Shown in pieces: positions 19,215-26,989 of a stretch of DNA of 64,000 bases. A model generated the notes under the pieces. That model was given only the letters and a program-made list of their open reading frames with translations. It did no database searches and was not told the DNA's origin. The stretch's first letter is position 1. The number at the start of each line of letters is the position of its first letter. Source of the DNA: Buttiauxella agrestis (GTDB lineage Bacteria > Pseudomonadota > Gammaproteobacteria > Enterobacterales > Enterobacteriaceae). Made by a program: the position numbers and the translations under genes. The DNA lies in contig NZ_UIGI01000001.1 of the NCBI RefSeq assembly GCF_900446255.1, positions 1,700,763 to 1,764,762 on the forward strand, read 5' to 3'.

Positions 19215-20201
19215 ATGCGTATTTTACGACTGACGACCGCAGTAGCCCTGGCACTGGTAAGTGCGCATGCGAGCGCGCTGGATAAGCTCAAATTGCAGCT
19301 CGACTGGATGCCAAACGGTGGCGATAAAGCGTTCGTTTTTGTGGGTGTTCAGGAAGGGTTTTACGCTGAAGAAGGGCTGGATGTGACCATTCTGCCGGGG
19401 CGGGGCAGCAGCGACACGCTGACCAAAATCGCTTCGGGTGCGGCGGACATTGGCACCGGCGGGATTGCGTCATTAATGATGGCGCAGGCCGAAGGCGGTA
19501 TTCCAGTGAAAGCCATTATGAGTATCTACTCGAAACAGCCTGATGCGATTTACTCCTGGCAGGGTAGCGGCGTGACTGACATGAAAAGCCTGAAAGGCAA
19601 AACGCTGGGTATCCCGACGTTCTCAGCCTCGAACGCGCTATTGCCCATCATGCTGCAAAACAACGGCGTTGATCCTGACAGCGTAAAACAGATCAAAGCC
19701 GACCCTGGCACGCTGGTGCCGATGCTGGCGCACGGGCGTGTTGACGGCGTCGTGGTGTGGTCAACCAACCGCCCGAGTATTGAAGCCACACTGACTCAAG
19801 TTGGCAAAAAACCGCTTGAACTGGCGTGGACCGATTACGGCCTCGATGGTTATGGTCTGTCGTTTTTTGCCTCCGATAAATTAATTAATGAGAAGCCAGA
19901 TGTGGTGGCGCGCTTCCTGCGGGCGGCGAAAAAGTCTATCGAGTTTAGTCTCGCGCATCCGGATAAAGCCGCTGCGGACCAAAAAGCTATGGTGCCAGAA
20001 GCAGACGTCGCGATGCTGGAAGCCGATTTCAATGTCACAAAACCGCTGATTAACAATGAAATCAGCCAGAAGGATGGGCTGGGCCAATTCGATCCGGTGC
20101 TGTTAAAACACACCTGGGAGTGGGTGGCAAAATCAATGAAATATCCGCTTGATAAAGTGAACCCGGAAACGCTGGTTGACCGTCGATATCTCGCTAAGTA
20201 A
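19215..20201 (+). CDS. ABC transporter periplasmic binding protein, NMT1/THI5-like family
   Basis: Periplasmic solute receptor of 328 residues with a signal peptide (MRILRLTTAVALALVSAHASA) ahead of the mature LDKLKLQLDWMPNGGDKAF. The NMT1-type pattern VQEGFYAEEGLDVTI and GAADIGTGG is typical of receptors for sulfonates, thiamine-precursor pyrimidines and other small heterocycles. The start at 19215 has a strong GAGGAG at 19203-19208; the open frame back to 19128 is not used. It begins an operon with an ATPase, a permease and a deaminase, which suggests an amino-substituted heterocycle or nucleobase as substrate. Confidence 0.9.
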   Translation: MRILRLTTAVALALVSAHASALDKLKLQLDWMPNGGDKAFVFVGVQEGFYAEEGLDVTILPGRGSSDTLTKIASGAADIGTGGIASLMMAQAEGGIPVKAIMSIYSKQPDAIYSWQGSGVTDMKSLKGKTLGIPTFSASNALLPIMLQNNGVDPDSVKQIKADPGTLVPMLAHGRVDGVVVWSTNRPSIEATLTQVGKKPLELAWTDYGLDGYGLSFFASDKLINEKPDVVARFLRAAKKSIEFSLAHPDKAAADQKAMVPEADVAMLEADFNVTKPLINNEISQKDGLGQFDPVLLKHTWEWVAKSMKYPLDKVNPETLVDRRYLAK

Positions 20202-20210
20202 GGGAATGCC

Positions 20211-20990
20211 ATGCAGCCTGTTATAGAGTTGAGTGATGTTAATCAAACGTTTATATCCGCCGATGGCACCGAGGTTACCGCGCTCGATGAAGTGAATCTG
20301 ACGCTGCGCCGCCATGAATTTGTCTCGTTTATTGGCCCGTCAGGCTGCGGGAAATCGACCATTTTGCGTTTGATTGCCGGGCTGCTCAAACCGAGCAGCG
20401 GCACGATTTCGGTGTATGGCAAACCCGTTACAGAACCGCGTGACGAAATGGGTTTTGTGTTCCAGAAACCGACACTGCTGCCGTGGCTTAACGTGCTCGA
20501 TAACATCACCTTTCCGATGAAGCACAAATATGGTCGCGTCGATGCCAAAGATATTGCTCGCGGACATGAACTGCTGGAAATGACTGGCCTGACGCAGTTT
20601 GCAGGCAAACGCCCGGCGGAGCTGTCAGGCGGCATGCAACAACGCGTTTCCATCGCTCGTTCGCTGCTGCATGACCCGGATATTTTGTTGATGGATGAGC
20701 CGTTTTCGGCCCTCGATTCCCTGACGCGCGATGAAATGAGCTTTGAGCTGATGCGCATCTGGAACGAACGCCCGAAAACGGTGCTGTTCGTCACGCACTC
20801 GATTCAGGAGGCGTTGCTGCTTTCCGACCGAATTGTGGTGATGAGTGCGCGCCCCGGGCGGGTCAGCGAAATTATTGATGTGCCGCTGGTGCGTCCAAGA
20901 AATGAAGAGACGCTGAATCATCCGCTGTTCCACGAGTTAACGGCGCAGATCCGCCACAAAGTGTTTAGCTGCCGCAAGGAGCCAGTATGA
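20211..20990 (+). CDS. ABC transporter ATP-binding protein (SsuB/TauB/ThiZ type)
   Basis: The 259-residue ATPase has Walker A GPSGCGKST, signature LSGGMQQRVSIARSLL, Walker B ILLMDEPFSALD and switch LFVTHSIQEA. The Q-loop FQKPTLLPWLNVLDNI is usual in nitrate/sulfonate/taurine-type importers. It starts 9 bases after the receptor gene, and its end overlaps the permease start by 4 bp. Confidence 0.92.
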   Translation: MQPVIELSDVNQTFISADGTEVTALDEVNLTLRRHEFVSFIGPSGCGKSTILRLIAGLLKPSSGTISVYGKPVTEPRDEMGFVFQKPTLLPWLNVLDNITFPMKHKYGRVDAKDIARGHELLEMTGLTQFAGKRPAELSGGMQQRVSIARSLLHDPDILLMDEPFSALDSLTRDEMSFELMRIWNERPKTVLFVTHSIQEALLLSDRIVVMSARPGRVSEIIDVPLVRPRNEETLNHPLFHELTAQIRHKVFSCRKEPV

Positions 20991-21745
20991 GAGCGTTTCT
21001 GGAACGATACATCGCGCTGCTGGCACTGGTGGTGGCGATTTTGATTTGGGAGGGAGCATGTAAATTATTTGCGATCCCGGTGTTTATCCTGCCTTCGCCG
21101 TCGGCTATTTTTGCCTCTGTCAGCACCCTGGATGCCGGGCGTTGGTTGACGCATATTCTGGCGACGTTAAGCGTGGCGTTAAGCGGTTTCCTGCTGGCGA
21201 TTGTGATTGCGCTGCCACTTGCCATTGCTATCGTCAGCTCTAAATTGCTCGCCCGCCTGGTGTTACCGTGGCTGATTGTGATTCAGTCCACGCCGGTTGT
21301 GGCAATTGCGCCCATTATTGTCGTCACGCTCGGCTCCGGCATGCTGCCGCGGGTGGTGATCACCACACTGATTTCGTTTTTCCCACTGGTGATTTCCACC
21401 GCTACGGGTATGACGTCAGTGCCTGCCGAGTTGATCGAACTCTCGAAAACCCTGCGCGCGCCGCGTAACCGTGAATACTGGCAAATCCGCATGCCCTATG
21501 CTGTGCCGTATATTTTCAGCGCGCTGAAAGTAGCGATTACGCTGTCGATAATCGGGGCGGTAGTCGCGGAGTTTGTCGCCGCCGACCAGGGGCTGGGTTA
21601 TCTGATTTTGTTCAGCACCTCATCATTCAAAATCCCCCTGGCCTTCGCCAGTTTGTTCCTGCTGGTGGTGTGTAGTTTGACCCTTTATGGCCTGGTGAGT
21701 TGGCTGCAAAAACGCCTGTTCCCATGGAGCCTTGATGCAAAATAA
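20987..21745 (+). CDS. ABC transporter permease (SsuC/TauC/ThiX type)
   Basis: Inner-membrane permease, 252 residues, with about six hydrophobic helices and the cytoplasmic EAA-type loop around SVPAELIELSKTLRAPRNREYWQIRMPYAVPYI. It would form a homodimer with the ATPase encoded just upstream. The start overlaps the ATPase stop (ATGA). Confidence 0.9.
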   Translation: MRAFLERYIALLALVVAILIWEGACKLFAIPVFILPSPSAIFASVSTLDAGRWLTHILATLSVALSGFLLAIVIALPLAIAIVSSKLLARLVLPWLIVIQSTPVVAIAPIIVVTLGSGMLPRVVITTLISFFPLVISTATGMTSVPAELIELSKTLRAPRNREYWQIRMPYAVPYIFSALKVAITLSIIGAVVAEFVAADQGLGYLILFSTSSFKIPLAFASLFLLVVCSLTLYGLVSWLQKRLFPWSLDAK

Positions 21746-21757
21746 GGATGGAAAAAT

Positions 21758-22258
21758 ATGTCTGTAAAACGTGGGCCAGGGCCGAACAAAGAACAAATTT
21801 TACGCCACCTGCGCCGCTCTAATGCCGTGGCGCAGCGAGCGATTGCCCTCGGGCATCATCCGTTTGGCGCATTATTAGTCGCGCCGGATAACGAAACTGT
21901 GCTGCTCGAGCAGTGCAACATCGACACCGTAAACCATGCGGAATCGACGCTTGCGCGAATCGCTGCCACCAATTACACCGCCGAATATTTGTGGCAGTGC
22001 ACGCTGTATACCGCCGTCGAGCCATGTTGTATGTGCGCGGGAACCGCGTACTGGGCGAACATTGGGCGGGTGGTTTTCGGCATGTACGAAAGCCAATTGC
22101 TGGAGGCGACAGGCAGCCACGAAGAAAACCCGACGATGAGCGTGTCATCGAAATATGTTTTTGAGCATTGCCAGAAACCGGTGGAGTTAATCGGCCCGGT
22201 GCCGGAAATCATCGAAGAGACGAGGGCGATGCAGCAGGCGTTTTGGTCGCACAGATAG
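21758..22258 (+). CDS. Nucleoside/nucleobase-type zinc deaminase (CMP/dCMP deaminase superfamily)
   Basis: The 166-residue cytoplasmic deaminase shows the zinc site clearly: HAE in NHAESTLARIA (His and catalytic Glu) and PCCMCAGTAYWANIGRV (PCxxC). HPFGALLV is typical of the guanine deaminase/TadA-like branch. It lies 12 bases behind the permease with a GGA-type ribosome site, so it is probably in the transporter operon and acts on the imported compound. Guanine, cytosine-like or other aminated heterocycles are all possible; the sequence alone does not decide. Confidence 0.88.
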   Translation: MSVKRGPGPNKEQILRHLRRSNAVAQRAIALGHHPFGALLVAPDNETVLLEQCNIDTVNHAESTLARIAATNYTAEYLWQCTLYTAVEPCCMCAGTAYWANIGRVVFGMYESQLLEATGSHEENPTMSVSSKYVFEHCQKPVELIGPVPEIIEETRAMQQAFWSHR

Positions 22259-22266
22259 AGGGTTGA

Positions 22267-22297
22267 ATGTCGGGTGAACGTTAGCCTCACCCGACAT
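22267..22297. terminator. Bidirectional hairpin between the deaminase and cueP-like genes
   Basis: ATGTCGGGTGA and TCACCCGACAT form a perfect 11-bp stem with a 9-base loop between two convergent genes. There is no long T-run, so it may be a REP-like or factor-dependent terminator. Confidence 0.6.
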
Positions 22298-22305
22298 GAC
22301 AACGG

Positions 22306-22848
22306 TTAACCTTGCAATTGCAGCGTGGTTAAACAGGTCTGGCTGTCTTTATGTGTCGCTATCGGTGCGCTGGCGGTTTTGCCCTGATAGTTCACTTCAA
22401 TTGTGCCTTCGATATCTCGGGGTAGCCACACGCCGACAAACCCGTTGGCGTGGCTGGTCATGCTTTTCTGCACCAGGACTTTGCCGCTTTTATCCGTCAC
22501 TTTTACCTCAAATGGCGTATTCGCCAACTCTCCGCGACAGCCCGACAGGCTGTGGTTAAAACACGGATGGGTTTGTGTCAGATACGGTGCGAACGACAGG
22601 TAAAACTTATCGCCCAACGGGTAGCTGAACTGCTGCGTCCCATCGGATAATTTCAACTCGGTGCTGGTGATCCCTGCGTTATATGGCAGCGGACGCGCCT
22701 GAGTCGAACCGTCGATCGCCTCCACCATTTGCTCGGTAGTTTTGCCTGAAATACCGTGTGCGGCAAGGAAATCAGCATCACCCTGCGCAGCTAACGCAGA
22801 GCCGCTGATGCTGAGTGCCAGTAAGGCGAAAAGCAGTTTTTGTTTCAT
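22306..22848 (-). CDS. cueP: CueP-like periplasmic copper-binding protein
   Basis: The 180-residue exported protein has the signal MKQKLLFALLALSISGSALA. The mature part carries the CueP hallmarks KFYLSFAPYLTQTHPCFNHSLSGCRGEL, with its two cysteines and histidines, and GFVGVWLPRDIEGTIEVNYQGK, and ends with a conserved Cys in SQTCLTTL. In Salmonella CueP binds copper in the periplasm and supplies SodCII. The start is the ATG at 22848 (AAAGG before it); the frame continues to 22980 but lacks homology there. It stands alone here, with no copper exporter or regulator beside it. Confidence 0.85.
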   Translation of the reverse strand: MKQKLLFALLALSISGSALAAQGDADFLAAHGISGKTTEQMVEAIDGSTQARPLPYNAGITSTELKLSDGTQQFSYPLGDKFYLSFAPYLTQTHPCFNHSLSGCRGELANTPFEVKVTDKSGKVLVQKSMTSHANGFVGVWLPRDIEGTIEVNYQGKTASAPIATHKDSQTCLTTLQLQG

Positions 22849-22978
22849 CAATGAATACCTTTCAAAAGAGGGAATTAAGCCTGCCGCAGAGACTAAACCT
22901 TCCAGTAAGGGGAGGGTCAAAATGATATGCAAAACTTTACAGAGTGTGGGGGTATAGTGTTTGCCATGTATAGCGGGC

Positions 22979-23101
22979 ATGGAAAGGCAGGGGCAAGACC
23001 TGAAATTATCGACGTTAAAACGGTATGTAGAGGCGACGGGAAGTAAGCTGCGTGTTGAAATTGAGTTACCGGATGGCAGCCATTATGGGTTTAAGGTTTA
23101 G
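22979..23101 (+). pseudogene. C-terminal fragment of a HigA/XRE-type antitoxin
   Basis: The 40-residue stretch MERQGQDLKLSTLKRYVEAT followed by GSKLRVEIELPDGSHYGF matches the usual tail of XRE-family antitoxins (the pattern M-E-x-Q-x-D-x-x-L-S-T-L-x-x-Y-V-E-A-x-G-G-x-L). The helix-turn-helix part expected upstream is missing and no partner toxin is seen, so this looks like a remnant. It marks the left edge of the accessory region. Confidence 0.5.
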
Positions 23102-23220
23102 CCCCTTTCGAAACTTGGTAAGCGCTTTCTGAGGCATAAAACTCCTCCAGCCAATAGGGTTACGCTGTCTAATGTAACCCTCTGCAACAACCAAAATATC
23201 TTTGGAAACCAATTCGCAAC

Positions 23221-23328
23221 CTACTCATTAGCGGGTTGGTTAACATTAACGACTACGGTATAGTCAGCCCCGCTGCGGCAAAATCCGCAGCCAGGTTTCG
23301 CAGCCTGAATATCACATCGGGAACACAT
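23221..23328 (-). CDS. Possible 35-residue two-CxxC microprotein
   Basis: A short frame beginning M-C-S-R-C-D and continuing to C-G-F-C, giving CxxC-x8-CxxC, a zinc-ribbon-like arrangement. The tail is ADYTVVVNVNQPANE. A GAGAG/AAAG purine run lies about 6-12 bases before the ATG at 23328. It is divergent from the Ner-like regulator gene, whose start is only 26 bases away. I do not recognise a family with certainty; the cysteine pattern recalls small phage zinc proteins. It could be a chance frame. Confidence 0.35.
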   Translation of the reverse strand: MCSRCDIQAAKPGCGFCRSGADYTVVVNVNQPANE

Positions 23329-23353
23329 ATATTCTTTCTCTCGGAGATTATTT

Positions 23354-23665
23354 ATGACGTTACCCCGTAGCACCGCGTTCCTTCCTTTCCAGAACGACTG
23401 GCATCCAGCCGATATCATCGCCGCACTACGCAAAAAAGGCACTTCCCTGGCTGCTTTATCCCGTCAGTCAGGATTGAGTTCTTCAACGCTTGCAAATGCA
23501 CTTTCCCGCCCGTGGGCAAAAGGGGAAATGCTAATCAGCAAAGCGATTGGTGTTCCTGCTGAGGATATCTGGCCGAGTCGTTATTACGATGCTGATCGCA
23601 ATCTGATTAATAGACTGATGCGTGTGCGTGAAGCCAGAAAATCTAGTGGTAATTTAGGGATATGA
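23354..23665 (+). CDS. Ner/Nlp (SfsB)-type DNA-binding protein
   Basis: The 103-residue cytoplasmic regulator resembles Nlp/SfsB and the Ner repressor of phage Mu. The pattern is HPADIIAALRKKGTSLAALSRQSGLSSSTLANALSRPWAKGE (about 17-58), a Ner helix-turn-helix, then AIGVPAEDIWPSRYY. A GGAG ribosome site precedes the ATG at 23354. Enterobacterial copies often sit alone near mobile DNA; the target genes are unknown. The antitoxin remnant is to its left, IprA-like regulators to its right. Confidence 0.85.
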   Translation: MTLPRSTAFLPFQNDWHPADIIAALRKKGTSLAALSRQSGLSSSTLANALSRPWAKGEMLISKAIGVPAEDIWPSRYYDADRNLINRLMRVREARKSSGNLGI

Positions 23666-23860
23666 ACTTTAAACCTACTTATCGTCAGAAATCAATGTTG
23701 CAAAAAAGGGAGTGACCATCGATTCCATTTTCCAAGCGGCCCCCTTCCACGGTGGTATCTGTGAAAACCGATGGCGGATTTACGGCAGCTAATCAGTAAC
23801 GGCCTCTGCAAAGAAGACGTATTTATATGCAGTGTATCGGCTGTGTTTTACGCTTTCAGA

Positions 23861-24505
23861 TTACAACTCTTCAGGCAAATCATTGATCCCAATTAAAATG
23901 CCTTTCTCTATTACGATGTGATTACCTTCTTTCAGCTTAGCCAATATCTTTAACACGCCACTGCGGGACAGCTTTGATCTTTCACATACATATCGCTCGA
24001 CGGTAATAGAGTGGCGAATGTTTACTGGCTGGTTAATAAAATCGATAAGCAAGTGGCGCAAGATCTCATACGAGGTGGGGGCTGTAATAAACATATTCTG
24101 TAAATACAATCTATTAGCGACTATTTCGGCATGTTTGGCATAGATTTCCCACAAATTCTTTTCAGCAATAACACTAAATGCTTTTTCCCTGGAGATGACG
24201 GCTATCTCGCTTTCAAAGAGGGTGTAAATTCTAAAATCCACAGCACTGGATAGCAGGGTAATAAAACCCAAAATAGCCGGGGCTTGTTGAATACTGATCA
24301 CTCTGTCGTTAGGGTCAGCACAAATATTAATGGCCCCCGCACGCAGCAGAAAACAATTATGACGCCCATTATCTTCAGTATTAAAACGGGTTCTGGGTGG
24401 ATAGACTTTAAACTTCACCCCTTCAGAAAGTTCCCGCAACAACTCTTGCGCGTAAGGTGAGGGAACATTTAAAAACTCTTGAATAATCGTTCTTTTATCT
24501 TTCAT
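23861..24505 (-). CDS. IprA-like winged helix-turn-helix regulator (copy 1)
   Basis: The 214-residue protein is related to E. coli IprA (YaiV). An N-terminal cyclic-nucleotide-domain-like barrel (about 20-110) carries no nucleotide-binding motif I can see. The C-terminal HTH contains ERSKLSRSGVLKILAKLKEGNHIVIEKG, and the family ending is GINDLPEEL. The frame runs to a GTG at 24550; I prefer the ATG at 24505 (MKDKRTIIQEF), though its ribosome site is weak. A second, similar gene lies just upstream in the same direction, and both face away from the fimbrial operon, which they may regulate (inference from position). Confidence 0.75.
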   Translation of the reverse strand: MKDKRTIIQEFLNVPSPYAQELLRELSEGVKFKVYPPRTRFNTEDNGRHNCFLLRAGAINICADPNDRVISIQQAPAILGFITLLSSAVDFRIYTLFESEIAVISREKAFSVIAEKNLWEIYAKHAEIVANRLYLQNMFITAPTSYEILRHLLIDFINQPVNIRHSITVERYVCERSKLSRSGVLKILAKLKEGNHIVIEKGILIGINDLPEEL

Positions 24506-24631
24506 GGCTGCTACACATACAGGCCAATAAACATTTAAAAAATATAGCACATCCCATTTGTTTACTGCATTGAACGACTCAGATACTGCGATTCGCGGGG
24601 AAGAAAACCGTAACTGTCAGTGAAATAAATT

Positions 24632-25291
24632 TCAATAGCGGGAAGGGAGTTGGTTTACTTTCTTTAACAACCCTTTATCAATGTCAATGAAGCCGCCAGC
24701 TTTCAATTCTGCCAGGATTCGCATAATCCCGCTACGCGATAAAAAGGTACGTTCTTTAATGTAACTGGCTGCCGAAACGGTATTTCTTACGCTGGTTGAT
24801 TCATTCATTAACTCAAAAAGCTGGTGGCGGATTATCTCGTAAGATGAGGCCTGAGAGAGTTGCGAGTAGTTGGTAAACACGCGCGCGGCGATATACATCA
24901 TGATATGACACGATGCCTCCCAGAGGTTGTTCTTTGTAATGATTTCATTGGCTTTGTCCAAAGGCAGGTAACTTATTTTGCTTGTTTCCTGGGTGCGCAT
25001 GAAAACATTACCGGAATAAGTGATTTGTTTGCACAACCCAAAAATGAAGGGCGCACGTTCGGAGCTTATAATCATGCCGTCATTACATCGATTTAACGCA
25101 ATACTGCCTTCATGAAGCAAATATATTAGTTTTCCTTCTGATTCGGGCAGGTTGATTTTTTGCCTGCCCATTGTAGCTATGTTGCTAGAGCTTGGTTGCA
25201 ATATTGTTATGAGTTTATTGATATCTGAAAAAGGCTTAATTAAGCTTGATTCATAGGTATTTGATTTTCCTGTCTTTTGCAGGTTATTCAT
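24632..25291 (-). CDS. IprA-like winged helix-turn-helix regulator (copy 2)
   Basis: The 219-residue paralogue of the neighbouring gene has the same layout: a sensor-like barrel, then KERTFLSRSGIMRILAELKAGGFIDIDKGLL and the ending VNQLPSRY, close to the IprA ending INRLPSEY. AAGGA precedes the ATG at 25291. It is divergent from the fimbrial major subunit gene across a 330-bp AT-rich space containing a 19-bp inverted repeat, so it is the better candidate of the two for direct fimbrial control. The two genes are clearly diverged, so the duplication is old or the genes arrived separately. Confidence 0.78.
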   Translation of the reverse strand: MNNLQKTGKSNTYESSLIKPFSDINKLITILQPSSSNIATMGRQKINLPESEGKLIYLLHEGSIALNRCNDGMIISSERAPFIFGLCKQITYSGNVFMRTQETSKISYLPLDKANEIITKNNLWEASCHIMMYIAARVFTNYSQLSQASSYEIIRHQLFELMNESTSVRNTVSAASYIKERTFLSRSGIMRILAELKAGGFIDIDKGLLKKVNQLPSRY

Positions 25292-25423
25292 TTTGTATTT
25301 CCTTCGCAGATATTCTACGGATGAAAAAATTTCAGGAAGGAAATTATGACTAGCAATCTATTACTTTATGAAGGCTTTCAGGGTCTAAAAATAGACACTG
25401 AACATCTTGAAACTATTTATTGA

Positions 25424-25500
25424 ATATTGGAATATCACTTTAGTAAAAACTGGAGTGGATGCAAGCTGAATCATTTTACAATAAAGTGATTTTGCAATAT
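25424..25500. promoter_or_regulatory. 19-bp inverted repeat in the fimbrial operon control region
   Basis: Within the 333-base gene-free space 25292-25624, ATATTGGAATATCACTTTA (25424-25442) matches the reverse complement of TAAAGTGATTTTGCAATAT (25482-25500) at 17 of 19 positions, with 39 bases between. It lies 125-200 bases before the major subunit start. It may be a pair of regulator sites or a leader stem. No recombinase gene is nearby, which argues against a fim-type invertible switch. Confidence 0.55.
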
Positions 25501-25624
25501 ATGCCTTCTGTTTTTATTTCCTGCCCGCTCTGGGTCTGCAAGGAATAAAGGTGCCTTCTAAATAACTCTATTTGGAATTGGTGCTCTTTATTTGTGGTAA
25601 ATAAAACCAATAAGGAATTTTGAA

Positions 25625-26152
25625 ATGAAAAAGAATTTAATCACTATGGCTTTCGCTGCAGTTGCAATTATCTCTTCTGCCTCTGTATTCGCAACGGGTG
25701 GTCAGGTTAATTTCCAGGGTGAAATCATCGATACTGGTTGTGATGTGGTCAATACCCCATCCACCCCATTGATTGTGAATTTAGGCAGCGTAGCCAAATC
25801 TGAATTCAATGCCTCAGGGGATACTTCCGCAGCAACAGGTTTCACCCTGAAACTGACTAACTGCCCGGCGACGGCGAGCACGGCAAAAATCAAATTTGAT
25901 GGCGCTGCACTTAATGGTGACAACAGCGTACTGAAACTGACTCAGGTTTCCGGTGTTGCAACCGGCGTCGGCATCCAGATTTCTGACGTTGCCGATGTGT
26001 TGCCACTGTTCCAGGACTCCACGGCGTATACCTTGCAATCCGGTAGCGTTGAAAACGATCTGAACTTCACCGCGCGTTATATCTCTGTTTCCAACACCGT
26101 GACCGCAGGCCCGGCAAACTCTTCTGCAAACTTTAGCGTGACTTATAACTAA
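25625..26152 (+). CDS. Fimbrial major subunit (type 1 family pilin)
   Basis: The 175-residue pilin has signal MKKNLITMAFAAVAIISSASVFA. It has the usual cysteine pair (in IIDTGCDVV and LTNCPATAS) and the C-terminal beta strand ending SANFSVTYN, with the penultimate tyrosine used for chaperone and donor-strand binding. AAGGA lies about 8 bases before the ATG. It is first in a chaperone-usher operon and followed by a hairpin that would make it the most abundant product. Confidence 0.9.
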   Translation: MKKNLITMAFAAVAIISSASVFATGGQVNFQGEIIDTGCDVVNTPSTPLIVNLGSVAKSEFNASGDTSAATGFTLKLTNCPATASTAKIKFDGAALNGDNSVLKLTQVSGVATGVGIQISDVADVLPLFQDSTAYTLQSGSVENDLNFTARYISVSNTVTAGPANSSANFSVTYN

Positions 26153-26192
26153 ATCCTTATCTTTTAGATAATTACGCCCTTAGTCATTCCTT

Positions 26193-26218
26193 GCCGGTGA
26201 CGCTGTTACCGGCCTTTT
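26193..26218 (+). terminator. Attenuating hairpin between major pilin and chaperone genes
   Basis: GCCGGT and ACCGGC (extended by GAC/GTT) form a stem followed by CTTTT, about 40 bases after the pilin stop. Such a partial terminator commonly keeps pilin mRNA in excess over the assembly genes. Confidence 0.7.
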
Positions 26219-26238
26219 AACTGCTTTGAGAACATTTT

Positions 26239-26916
26239 ATGAAATTTTTAACCGGTTTAGTGCTGGCAACGGTTTGTTTTACTTCGGCCTTTGCTCAGGC
26301 TGGCGTGGTGGTTGGCGGTACGCGTCTTATTTACGACGCAAGTAAGAAGGAGTCTTCACTGAGCGTCAATAACCCGGACAACGTGCCCTACCTGATTCAG
26401 ACCTGGGTGGAAACGACCGCGGGTGGTGCTGAGAAAGCCCCCTTTATTGTGACGCCGCCGCTGTTTCGTCTTGATGGAGGGCAAAACAACGTGCTGCGCG
26501 TGGTGCGGGCTGGCGGAAATCTGCCTTCAAACCAGGAATCACTGTACTGGCTGAATATCAAAGCCATTCCTTCCGGGGACGGGAAAACCACCCAGAACAC
26601 CTTACAGATTGCGGTGAAGAGCCGTATCAAACTGATTTTCCGTCCACAGGGGCTAACAGGAGTGCCGGAAGACGTCGCGGGGCAACTGAGCTGGAAACGC
26701 AGCGGCAGCAGTGTTCTGGTCACTAACCCAACGCCTTTCTATATGAACTTTATGGAAGTGAGTGTGGGTGGGAAACCACTGAAAGACGCGACATTTGTCG
26801 CCCCGTTGAGTCACGCGAATTTCAAATTACCTGCCGGTGTTAATAGCGGTGCTGTGAGCTGGAAAGTGATCAGCGACTACGGCGCTATTGGCCCGGAACA
26901 CAAAGGCACGATGTAA
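26239..26916 (+). CDS. Periplasmic fimbrial chaperone (PapD/FimC type)
   Basis: The 225-residue exported chaperone folds pilin subunits and delivers them to the usher. The signal peptide ends FAQAG. The N-terminal Ig-like domain has VVVGGTRLIYDASKKESSLSVNN with the conserved Arg that anchors subunit C-termini. NQESLYWLNIKAIPS and VKSRIKLIFRP are family landmarks. It lies between the pilin and usher genes, as usual. Confidence 0.93.
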   Translation: MKFLTGLVLATVCFTSAFAQAGVVVGGTRLIYDASKKESSLSVNNPDNVPYLIQTWVETTAGGAEKAPFIVTPPLFRLDGGQNNVLRVVRAGGNLPSNQESLYWLNIKAIPSGDGKTTQNTLQIAVKSRIKLIFRPQGLTGVPEDVAGQLSWKRSGSSVLVTNPTPFYMNFMEVSVGGKPLKDATFVAPLSHANFKLPAGVNSGAVSWKVISDYGAIGPEHKGTM

Positions 26917-26989
26917 GTATTTGGCCACAATTACAGGGCGGAAATGGTTAAACATTTTCACAGTATTGCCAGCACACGGGAATATCCAG

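Noticed and set aside
25424-25500. Invertible fim-type promoter switch.
   Set aside because: Repeat spacing is only 39 bases and no tyrosine recombinase gene is in the region.
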